Below are positions 1 through 5,040 of a stretch of 5,040 nt of DNA, piece by piece. The translations under genes and the position numbers were made by a program. Source of the stretch: Clostridiales bacterium (GTDB lineage: Bacteria > Bacillota > Clostridia > Lachnospirales > Lachnospiraceae); the NCBI GenBank assembly GCA_020859965.1, contig JAJBVF010000045.1, positions 1 to 5,040 on the forward strand, written 5' to 3'. The notes beneath the pieces are model-generated. The model ran no database searches and was not told where the DNA came from. It saw only the letters and a program-made list of their open reading frames with translations. How positions within the stretch are numbered: position 1 is the stretch's first letter; each line of letters opens with the position of its first letter.

Positions 1-1493
1 ACTTCTACCATACAGGTATGCTCATCCATGACCACCAGACCGCCGGATCCGACGATCGCGCCATATTTCTTTACTGAATCAAAGTCAAGCGGCACATCCA
101 GATGTTCTTCCGTCAGACAGCCTCCGGACGGACCGCCGATCTGTACCGCCTTGAATTTCGCGCCGTCCTTCAGGCCGCCGCCGATATCAAAGATGATCTC
201 CCGCAGCGTTGTCCCCATCGGCACCTCGATCAGGCCGGTATTCTCGATGGCTCCTGTCAGGGAAAAGGTCTTTGTGCCGGGGCTTCCGGTCGTTCCGTAG
301 CCACGATACCAGTCCGCTCCGTTCAGAATGATCTTCGGCACATTCGCGAAGGTCTCGACATTATTCAGAACAGTAGGCTTTTCCCACAGTCCTTTTTCAA
401 CAGTACGAGGCGGCTTTACGCGGGGCATACCCCGGTTGCCCTCGATCGACGCAGTCAGCGCAGAACCCTCGCCGCAGACAAACGCCCCAGCGCCGCGGTT
501 GATATGCAGACGGAAACAAAAATCTGTTCCCAGAATATGATCGCCAAGCAGTCCTGCCTGCTCCAGCTCCGAAATTGCGTGGCGCAGACGTTTTACCGAC
601 ATCGGATATTCCGCACGCACATAGATATAACCATCCGCGGCCTTTACCCCGTAAGCGGCGATCATCATACCTTCGATCAGCCGGTACGGATCACCTTCCA
701 TGACAGAGCCATCCATAAACGCGCCCGGATCGCCCTCATCGCCATTACAGACTACGTAACGGATCGTCTCCTTCTGACGGGCCACCTGCTTCCATTTTCT
801 TCCGGCGGGGAAACCGCCGCCGCCGCGTCCGCGCAGTCCGGACTGATCTACTTCATCTATAATCTGCTCTTCCGTCAGCTCAAACAATGCTTTCTCCAGA
901 GCAGAAAAACCGCCGCTCGCTATATATTCCTGCAAAGACTCCGCGTCGTATTTTCCACAGTTCTCCAGCACCAGTCTGGTCTGCTTCGCGATAAACGGAA
1001 TCTCATCCGGGGCTTTGTATGCGGTACCTTTCTGATGATACAGCAGATGCTCCAGCACCTCATCACCGACGACACTTCGCTCAAAAATCTCCTCGCAGTC
1101 CTCCGGCTGCACCTTTGTATACTGGATGACCTTCTCACCCTTCTGAATCCGCACAAGCGGTCCCAGCTCACAGATTCCCTGGCAGCCGGTCTTTTTCACA
1201 GCGGACGTAAGAGGAGCGGCTTTCTGATCAGCCGGATCCTGGTCTTCCACAGCCGCAGTGCTCTCTTCCATATCATGCGGTGCGAACTCCAGCGTCACCT
1301 GCGGAGCGTCCTTACAGATCTCCAGAAATTTTTCATATATTTTTTCAGAACCGGTCGCAATGCAGCCGGTGCCCGAACAGACAAGGATCCTGCACGCGCA
1401 CGCCTGAAGGGCTTCCCGGGATTCTGTGCGCAGCTTCTGCAATGCATCCGCATCAGCAACCACAAAACGCGCGATATTCTCTATCTGAGTCAT
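1..1493 (-). CDS. nuoF: NuoF-like NAD(P)H/FMN-binding flavoprotein subunit, HymB/HndC/HydB type (partial, C-terminus off window)
   Basis: Reading the minus strand from ATG at 1493 gives about 497 codons with no stop before the left edge, so the C-terminus is missing. Residues 30-125 form a thioredoxin-like [2Fe-2S] domain with Cys39-x4-Cys44 and Cys104-x3-Cys108. The 51-kDa flavoprotein core follows: GLRGRGGGGFPAGRKW (219-234, nucleotide binding), CNGDEGDPGAFMD (249-261, FMN binding), GAGAFVCGEGSAL (334-346), an EGNRGMPRVKPP stretch (351-362), LNNVET (376-381) and QIGGPSGGC (451-459). The N-terminal Fe-S domain and the CGEGSAL variant resemble HydB/HymB/HndC of clostridial [FeFe]-hydrogenases more than respiratory NuoF. 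These family members are usually near 600 residues, so the [4Fe-4S] motif and probable C-terminal ferredoxin domain should lie off window. The protein would pass NAD(P)H electrons from FMN to Fe-S clusters in a cytoplasmic complex. The start overlaps the nuoE stop (ATGA), indicating translational coupling. A formate dehydrogenase beta subunit is the main alternative. Confidence 0.93.
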   Translation of the reverse strand, partial: MTQIENIARFVVADADALQKLRTESREALQACACRILVCSGTGCIATGSEKIYEKFLEICKDAPQVTLEFAPHDMEESTAAVEDQDPADQKAAPLTSAVKKTGCQGICELGPLVRIQKGEKVIQYTKVQPEDCEEIFERSVVGDEVLEHLLYHQKGTAYKAPDEIPFIAKQTRLVLENCGKYDAESLQEYIASGGFSALEKALFELTEEQIIDEVDQSGLRGRGGGGFPAGRKWKQVARQKETIRYVVCNGDEGDPGAFMDGSVMEGDPYRLIEGMMIAAYGVKAADGYIYVRAEYPMSVKRLRHAISELEQAGLLGDHILGTDFCFRLHINRGAGAFVCGEGSALTASIEGNRGMPRVKPPRTVEKGLWEKPTVLNNVETFANVPKIILNGADWYRGYGTTGSPGTKTFSLTGAIENTGLIEVPMGTTLREIIFDIGGGLKDGAKFKAVQIGGPSGGCLTEEHLDVPLDFDSVKKYGAIVGSGGLVVMDEHTCMVE

Positions 1494-1972
1494 ACGCTGC
1501 CACCTCCTCTCAGTGTGGCGATCAGTTCTTCCGCTTTCTCCGGAGTCATCCTTGGGTGCACTTCGTCATTGACCATCATGGTCGGTGCGAGTCCACAGGC
1601 TCCCAGACAGGAAACCGTCTCCACTGTAAACATCATATCGTCCGTCGTCTTTTTCTTTTTGGAGAGACCCAGCTTCTTGTACAGTGCTTCAAGTACAGGC
1701 ATCGACTTGCGCACATGACAGGCTGTCCCGTCACAGACCTTAATCACATATTTGCCCTTTGCCTCAAAAGAAAAATTTTCATAAAACGTGGCTACGCTGA
1801 ACGCCTTCGCCTCCGTCACCCCGATCTGCTCCGCTACATAGGTCAGCAGCTCACCCGGCAGATAACGGTAGGCTTCCTGGATATCCTGCATGATCGGAAT
1901 CAGAGAACTTGACTTACGCCCATGGCTGGCGATAATCTCGTCTGCTTTCTGATAGTACGACTGTTCCAGCAT
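1490..1972 (-). CDS. nuoE: NuoE-like [2Fe-2S] subunit of NAD(P)H-dependent hydrogenase/oxidoreductase (HymA/HndA/HydC type)
   Basis: This complete 160-residue protein has the usual length of the 24-kDa NuoE family. Its N-terminal helical part (about 1-70) carries the family stretch AFSVATFYENF (57-67). The thioredoxin-like domain that follows binds one [2Fe-2S] cluster through Cys80-x4-Cys85 (CDGTACH) and Cys122-x3-Cys126 (CLGAC). A lysine-rich loop lies at 105-108. The family relays electrons to or from the FMN of the NuoF partner in soluble NAD(P)H-linked complexes; in fermenting Clostridia it usually accompanies an [FeFe]-hydrogenase. It is the first gene of its operon: a promoter and a ribosome binding site lie just upstream, and its stop overlaps the nuoF start. 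The ATG at 1972 is supported by GGGAGG 11 nt upstream; an ATG between that site and 1972 is out of frame. The gene family is certain, but the identity of the larger complex is inferred. Confidence 0.95.
   Translation of the reverse strand: MLEQSYYQKADEIIASHGRKSSSLIPIMQDIQEAYRYLPGELLTYVAEQIGVTEAKAFSVATFYENFSFEAKGKYVIKVCDGTACHVRKSMPVLEALYKKLGLSKKKKTTDDMMFTVETVSCLGACGLAPTMMVNDEVHPRMTPEKAEELIATLRGGGSV
1502..1508 (-). promoter_or_regulatory. Ribosome binding site of the nuoF-like gene, inside the nuoE 3' end
   Basis: The minus strand reads AGGAGGT 8 nt before the ATG at 1493, a strong Shine-Dalgarno sequence. It lies within the nuoE coding sequence and encodes part of the Gly-rich C-terminal tail (RGGGSV). 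It fixes the nuoF start at the ATGA overlap and supports coupled translation of the two subunits. Confidence 0.85.
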
Positions 1973-1983
1973 AAAATTTCATA

Positions 1984-1990
1984 CCTCCCT
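1984..1990 (-). promoter_or_regulatory. Ribosome binding site of the nuoE-like gene
   Basis: The minus strand reads AGGGAGG ending 11 nt before the ATG at 1972. The spacing is slightly long but usable. A nearer ATG inside the spacer is out of frame with nuoE and too close to the site, so 1972 is kept as the start. Confidence 0.75.
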
Positions 1991-2010
1991 TCGCAATTTT
2001 TGCTGGTACT

Positions 2011-2039
2011 ATCATACACGATTCGCCACAAAATTACAA
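2011..2039 (-). promoter_or_regulatory. Sigma-A-type promoter for the nuoE-nuoF operon
   Basis: On the minus strand a -35 element TTGTAA (2039-2034, four of six consensus bases) is separated by exactly 17 nt from a -10 element TATGAT (2016-2011, five of six). Transcription would begin near 2004, leaving a leader of roughly 30 nt that contains the ribosome binding site. The surrounding AT-rich sequence fits. This is prediction by eye; the start site is unmapped. A second TATAAA-like element with a TGC extension (2063-2055) lies upstream but has no good -35 partner. Confidence 0.65.
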
Positions 2040-2064
2040 TCAAAATCGACATTTTTTATAGCAA

Positions 2065-2099
2065 AAATGCACGAATTCTCATGTGGAATACGTGCATTT
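2065..2099 (-). terminator. Hairpin, probable rho-independent terminator of the ddl-sufC-sufB unit
   Basis: The arms at 2065-2078 and 2086-2099 pair over 14 positions with a single mismatch around a 7-nt loop. Reading in the direction of transcription, the 3' arm ends GTGCATTT and continues TTGC, so the run of T is five and three of these sit in the stem. The short T-run and the AT-rich base make it a moderate terminator. It lies about 110 nt past the sufB stop and before the nuoE promoter, the expected place to separate the two transcription units. It directly abuts the Rex-like dyad, so a regulatory role cannot be excluded. Confidence 0.55.
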
Positions 2100-2100
2100 A

Positions 2101-2118
2101 TTGGTAATTATTTAACAA
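2101..2118. promoter_or_regulatory. Rex operator-like dyad upstream of the nuoE-nuoF operon
   Basis: The plus strand reads TTGGTAATTATTTAACAA. This matches the clostridial Rex consensus TTGTTAA-N4-TTAACAA at 13 of 14 specified positions; the only deviation is G for T at position 4. Rex is a dimeric repressor that binds DNA when NADH is low and releases it when the NADH/NAD+ ratio rises, and it commonly controls fermentation and hydrogenase genes. The site lies between sufB and nuoE, about 62 bp upstream of the predicted -35 of nuoE. That is farther than usual for simple occlusion of the promoter. The motif match is seen directly; Rex binding is inferred. Confidence 0.6.
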
Positions 2119-2205
2119 TTAGGAATCAAGAGCATCCATATTGCAGCAATGTTTTGGTAATATTTTCATTTCCAGTGACAGATACCCGCGATACCGGCAT
2201 CCGGA

Positions 2206-3123
2206 TCATCTCAGAAATCCGTTTATAATCTGAGCTTCCGCTTCTTCCTCCGTCAGGCCAAGCGTCATCAGTTTGATGATCTGATCGCCGGCAATCTTCC
2301 CGATCGCCGCTTCATGGATCAGAGCCGCATCGAGGTCATTCGCTTCCAGCTGCGGGATCGCAAGGACTTTTGCGTGACCCATGATGATCGCGTCGCATTC
2401 CGTGTGACCGGTGCAGGGCGCATTGCCAACGATGCGTGAATCAAACTCCTGATAGGATTCGTCCTGCGCGACAGAACGGGATACAACATCCGCATTCGCG
2501 TTCTCACCGTTCAGCCGCACCTCATATTTGCTCACCGCATGCTGAATCCCGTGGGTGAGCAGGCTTTCCTTTACCAGCAGCTTTGCTCCGGCTTTCAGTT
2601 CAGCGATAGTAGAGCGCTGCGTGGAATCCACGCCTTTGATCTGCACCATTTCCATTTCCATGGTGCTGCCCTCTTCCATATAAACTTCTGTGCCAGGATT
2701 CAGGATACGCTGACCGGTCCCGTCTCCTTCGCCGTAATGTTTTTCTACATATTTTACTCTGGCATTTTTTCCTACGTAAAAGCGATGAATGCCGTCGTGT
2801 TCCGAATCCTGGACGCCGCAGTTGCTGATACCGCAGCCCGCCACGATCACCACATCGCTGTCTTCGCCAATATAAAAATCATTGTAGACGACCTCTTTCA
2901 GACCGCTCTCACTTAAAACGACCGGAATGTGCACACTCTCATGGTGAGTCCCAGGCTTAATATGAATATCAATGCCGCTGCCGTCTTCTTTGCTGATGAT
3001 ATCAATATTTGCTGTTGTATTGCGGGCCGCCATTTTTCCGTTTGCCCGTATATTGTAAGCGCCTTCCGGTACACCGTGAAGATCCGCCACTTCTTCAAGT
3101 ATTCTCTCCTGAATCTGATCCAT
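2206..3123 (-). CDS. sufB: Compact SufB/SufD-family Fe-S cluster scaffold protein
   Basis: The protein has 305 residues from the chosen ATG at 3123. It is a right-handed beta-helix SufB/SufD-type core, much shorter than classical SufB (roughly 460-490 residues). The C-terminal hallmarks are clear: CTGHTECDAIIMG (237-249), where Cys243 aligns with the essential Cys405 of E. coli SufB in its TQCDSMLIG motif; LIHEAAIGKIAGDQ (268-281), where His270-Glu271 align with the conserved HE pair; and GLTEEEAEAQIINGF (289-303). Cys97 and Cys102 form an additional CGISNC motif. Together with the SufC ATPase it would build and deliver Fe-S clusters in the cytoplasm. The ATG at 3123 has GAAGGG 7 nt upstream and starts at the conserved QERILEEVADLH region. 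Longer starts (GTG at 3210, ATG at 3150) lack good ribosome binding sites and add a basic, non-conserved-looking extension. It follows sufC after 104 nt. Confidence 0.93.
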   Translation of the reverse strand: MDQIQERILEEVADLHGVPEGAYNIRANGKMAARNTTANIDIISKEDGSGIDIHIKPGTHHESVHIPVVLSESGLKEVVYNDFYIGEDSDVVIVAGCGISNCGVQDSEHDGIHRFYVGKNARVKYVEKHYGEGDGTGQRILNPGTEVYMEEGSTMEMEMVQIKGVDSTQRSTIAELKAGAKLLVKESLLTHGIQHAVSKYEVRLNGENANADVVSRSVAQDESYQEFDSRIVGNAPCTGHTECDAIIMGHAKVLAIPQLEANDLDAALIHEAAIGKIAGDQIIKLMTLGLTEEEAEAQIINGFLR

Positions 3124-3130
3124 ATTCTCG

Positions 3131-3136
3131 CCCTTC
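3131..3136 (-). promoter_or_regulatory. Ribosome binding site that decides the sufB start
   Basis: The minus strand reads GAAGGG 7 nt before the ATG at 3123. No comparable purine-rich site precedes the GTG at 3210, and the ATG at 3150 has only a weak GAGAG. This favours the 305-residue product over the 334-residue one. Confidence 0.7.
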
Positions 3137-3163
3137 TGTTTTTTATTCATTAAACTCTCATGC

Positions 3164-3185
3164 CCGCTTCGCCTGCGAATCGCGG
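3164..3185 (-). other. Short GC-rich hairpin in the sufC-sufB intercistronic region
   Basis: On the plus strand CCGC-TTCG (3164-3171) can pair with CGAA-GCGG (3176-3179 and 3182-3185), leaving a 4-nt loop and a 2-nt bulge, for eight base pairs. No T-run follows in the transcription direction, so it is not a classical terminator. It may stabilise the transcript or tune sufB expression relative to sufC. The pairing is visible; the function is guesswork. Confidence 0.35.
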
Positions 3186-3227
3186 ACGCAAACCTGTCTA
3201 TTGACGACACTTTTACAGGAAATCATC

Positions 3228-3959
3228 TCACATCGGTTGTCCGAAATGACAGGTATTCACCGCCGCATCTGTGCCGAGAAGAGATGGAAGAATCTCTTCT
3301 CGAGTTCCCTGTTCCGCGATCTGGCCATTCCGCACCACCACGATCTCATCTGCAATATTGAGGATCCGCTCCTGATGAGAAATAATCATGACCGATCCCT
3401 CTGTGGATTCCCGCAGCCGTTCGAAGACCTGAATCAGACTCTGGAAACTCCAGAGATCAATACCTGCCTCCGGCTCGTCAAAAAGAGTCATCTTCGTGCC
3501 ACGCGCGAGAACGGTGGCGATCTCGATCCGCTTCAGCTCACCGCCGGAAAGACTGGCATTTACTTCGCGCTCAATGTAATCCTTCGCGCACAGGCCTACT
3601 TTTGAAAGATATTCACAGCCGTTTGCCACAGAGAGCTTCTTCCCAGAGGCCAGACGGAGAAGGTCGATGACGCGGATTCCCTTAAAACGAACCGGCTGCT
3701 GAAATGCAAAGCTGATGCCTGCCTGCGCGCGCTCCGTGATCCCCAGATCTGTGATATCCTCGCCGTCAAAATAAATCCGGCCCTCTGTTGGCTTTTCAAT
3801 ACCGGCGATCAGCTTCGCAAGAGTCGATTTCCCGCCGCCATTCGGTCCGGTAACTACCACAAATTTATGATCCTCGATGGTGAGACAGACATTCCGGATG
3901 ATCTCTTTCGGTCCATTTTCCGCTTCTACATCGAAGGTAACGTTTTCCAATCTCAGCAT
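3228..3959 (-). CDS. sufC: SufC-type Fe-S cluster assembly ABC ATPase
   Basis: This complete 243-residue cytoplasmic ABC ATPase has no membrane segment. Its motifs occur in order: Walker A GPNGGGKST (38-46), Q-loop FAFQQP (84-89), ABC signature SLSGGELKRIEIA (136-148), Walker B MTLFDEPEAGID (157-168) with Glu162 as the likely catalytic base, and the H-loop His195 in ISHQER. The LSGGE-x-KR-x-EI signature and FDEPEAGID are typical of SufC rather than of transporter ATPases, and a sufB-type gene follows directly with no permease gene. ATP hydrolysis by SufC drives rearrangement of the SufB scaffold during cluster assembly. The gene begins 21 nt after the ddl stop. A GAGGAG sequence (3978-3973) precedes the ATG by 13 nt, a long but plausible spacing. 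Confidence in family is high; the partner is inferred from adjacency. Confidence 0.94.
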   Translation of the reverse strand: MLRLENVTFDVEAENGPKEIIRNVCLTIEDHKFVVVTGPNGGGKSTLAKLIAGIEKPTEGRIYFDGEDITDLGITERAQAGISFAFQQPVRFKGIRVIDLLRLASGKKLSVANGCEYLSKVGLCAKDYIEREVNASLSGGELKRIEIATVLARGTKMTLFDEPEAGIDLWSFQSLIQVFERLRESTEGSVMIISHQERILNIADEIVVVRNGQIAEQGTREEILPSLLGTDAAVNTCHFGQPM

Positions 3960-3972
3960 TTTTCTGTATCGT

Positions 3973-3979
3973 CTCCTCT
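3973..3979 (-). promoter_or_regulatory. Ribosome binding site of sufC
   Basis: The minus strand reads AGAGGAG between the ddl stop codon (3983-3981) and the sufC ATG at 3959, with 13 nt of spacing. This is the only purine-rich site in the 21-nt gap. No room is left for a separate promoter in the gap itself, supporting co-transcription with ddl. Confidence 0.6.
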
Positions 3980-3980
3980 A

Positions 3981-5036
3981 CTATTCTTCTGTTCCTACCT
4001 TTGCCTTCAGGGCTTCCTTTACGATCTTTTCACAGAGATCGCCAAAAGAAACGCCCGCAGCCTCCGCTTCCTGCGGAAGCAGGCTGGTCGGCGTCATGCC
4101 TGGCAATGTATTGATTTCTATAAACCAGATCCGGCCATTTTGGTCAATGATAAAATCCGCTCTGGAATAAACGCGTAGATTCAATGCCTTTGCCACTGCA
4201 AGCAGCATCTCCCCCATCTCTTTTTCTTCCGATGGAAGGATATCCGCCGGCGTCTTTTCGTAAGCAAGCCCCTTCTGGTATTTATTATCGTAGTTATAAA
4301 AAGCATTATTTACAGCAATCTCAATCGACGGAAGTGCTTTTCCATCCAAAAATCCCATCTGGATCTCGCGCCCTTCGATGTATTGCTCAAAAATCAGATG
4401 CGATCCCTGATTCGCTTCCAGAGCAGCCTTCATCTCTTCCGCCGTCTTTACGATATAGACACCGATGGAAGAACCACCGTCGATGACTTTCACCACCACC
4501 GGAAGCTGCACCTCGCGCAAAGCTTTCTCCACCGCAGTCTCATCTGTGATCTCACGAACCTCCCAGTCCGGTACACGGACTCCGGCTTCTTTTGCCAGAA
4601 TTTTTGTCAGATGCTTATTCATGGCAATGCCGCTGCCCAGGTAATCAGAGCCGGTATAATGCACACCCATGAGATCGAGCGCGGCAGGAATTCTCCCATC
4701 CTCACCGCTTCCGCCATGGAGCGCCAGAAAAACCACGTCCGCTTCCCGGCACAGCCGCAGAACGTTCGGACCGATCAGCCTGTTTTTGCAGATCGGATTG
4801 GCAGCCTTCAGAGCCCGAAGATCCGGCACGACAGCCGAAATATTCTTCCAATCCTCGCAGATTTCTTTTTTTGATAACCGGTAAAAATCACAGTCTTCAT
4901 CGCTGACACCGATATAGGAATCAATGATTGCCACCTGATGCCCTTTTTTTCGCAGCGCACCGGCAATCATGGCGCCGGAGCTAAGAGAGACATTCCGCTC
5001 AGGGCTGTATCCACCGGCGAGAACCAGGATATTCAT
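3981..5036 (-). CDS. ddl: D-alanine--D-alanine ligase (ATP-grasp)
   Basis: The 351-residue protein is complete and of usual length for Ddl. It joins two D-alanines using ATP, supplying the dipeptide end of the peptidoglycan precursor in the cytoplasm. Visible motifs are the N-terminal LAGGYSPERNVSLSS (6-20, Glu13 equivalent to the D-Ala1-binding Glu), LHGGSGEDG (106-114), YTGSDYLGSGIAMNK (127-141), the ATP-grasp loop GGSSIGV (187-193), Lys252-Tyr253 in the omega-loop region, Arg292 and Asp294, and EINTLPGMTPTS (307-318) with metal ligands Glu307 and Asn309. The retained Lys-Tyr pair fits D-Ala-D-Ala rather than D-Ala-D-Lac specificity, though this is not proof. Residues about 41-90 form a longer N-terminal region that I recall from other clostridial Ddl proteins. 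The ATG at 5036 starts exactly at the conserved MNILVLAGG beta strand; its ribosome binding site lies beyond the window edge. It appears to lead the unit with sufC and sufB. Confidence 0.95.
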   Translation of the reverse strand: MNILVLAGGYSPERNVSLSSGAMIAGALRKKGHQVAIIDSYIGVSDEDCDFYRLSKKEICEDWKNISAVVPDLRALKAANPICKNRLIGPNVLRLCREADVVFLALHGGSGEDGRIPAALDLMGVHYTGSDYLGSGIAMNKHLTKILAKEAGVRVPDWEVREITDETAVEKALREVQLPVVVKVIDGGSSIGVYIVKTAEEMKAALEANQGSHLIFEQYIEGREIQMGFLDGKALPSIEIAVNNAFYNYDNKYQKGLAYEKTPADILPSEEKEMGEMLLAVAKALNLRVYSRADFIIDQNGRIWFIEINTLPGMTPTSLLPQEAEAAGVSFGDLCEKIVKEALKAKVGTEE

Positions 5037-5040
5037 GAAC

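Noticed and set aside
102..1718. A 538-codon open reading frame on the plus strand
   Set aside because: It lies antisense to nuoF, in exact codon register over the nuoF part. It stays open because nuoF there avoids TTA, CTA and TCA codons, whose complements are stops. Its translation is rich in Arg, His, Leu and Ser with no recognisable domain, and the minus strand encodes clear conserved motifs.
1280..1912. A 210-codon plus-strand open reading frame across the nuoE-nuoF junction
   Set aside because: It is fully antisense to two well-supported genes and shows no family motif or convincing ribosome binding site.
1922..2107. A 61-codon plus-strand open reading frame entering the intergenic region
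   Set aside because: It starts antisense within nuoE and runs through the predicted promoter and most of the hairpin; its composition is AT-driven and it has no supporting signal.
2184..2208. A small CCGG-centred inverted repeat at the sufB stop codon
   Set aside because: The stem is short and bulged and no T-run follows, so it does not qualify as a terminator; the hairpin at 2065-2099 is the better candidate.
3124..3210. A 29-residue N-terminal extension of SufB from a GTG at 3210
   Set aside because: The GTG has no Shine-Dalgarno sequence, the extension is basic and low in recognisable homology, and the ATG at 3123 has a well-placed GAAGGG site.
1..5040. Possible CRISPR arrays, insertion sequences, tRNA or rRNA genes, riboswitches or att sites
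   Set aside because: I found no regularly spaced direct repeats, transposase motifs, terminal inverted repeats, structural RNA signatures or integrase-type context. The window looks like ordinary core chromosome and I see no wholly undescribed system in it.

Overview
The window reads as part of the chromosome of an anaerobic Firmicute of class Clostridia, most likely a Lachnospiraceae-type gut organism. The grounds are the family-level resemblance of every protein (a HymB/HndC-type NuoF homologue, a compact two-gene SufC-SufB pair and a clostridial-type D-alanine ligase), strong AGGAGG-type ribosome binding sites, moderate GC content and an AT-rich intergenic region. This is inference from recalled family features; no search was run. 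All five genes lie on the minus strand, so transcription runs from right to left. I see no convincing gene on the plus strand.

Right half (5036 to 2206): a D-alanine--D-alanine ligase gene is followed after 21 nt by sufC, an ABC-type ATPase. After a 104-nt partly structured gap comes a short SufB/SufD-family gene whose start is best placed at 3123, downstream of the longest possible reading frame. Together sufC and sufB look like a minimal iron-sulfur scaffold system without a separate SufD, SufS or SufU next to it. Spacing suggests ddl, sufC and sufB form one transcription unit.

Middle (1973 to 2205): a 233-nt AT-rich intergenic region holds, in the direction of transcription, an 18-bp near-perfect Rex operator-like dyad, a 14-bp hairpin with one mismatch (probable terminator of the suf unit), a good sigma-A-type promoter (TTGTAA, 17 nt, TATGAT) and a ribosome binding site.

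Left half (1972 to 1): a NuoE-like [2Fe-2S] protein overlaps by ATGA with a NuoF-like flavoprotein that has its own N-terminal thioredoxin-like [2Fe-2S] domain and runs off the left edge. This pair is the NAD(P)H-oxidising (diaphorase) module of a soluble complex, most probably an electron-bifurcating [FeFe]-hydrogenase of the HydABC/HymABC/Hnd type whose catalytic gene would lie beyond position 1; a formate dehydrogenase partner is an alternative. A Rex site in front of such an operon makes sense, because Rex senses the NADH/NAD+ ratio. The neighbouring Suf scaffold makes Fe-S clusters, which both diaphorase subunits need, but any functional link is inference only.
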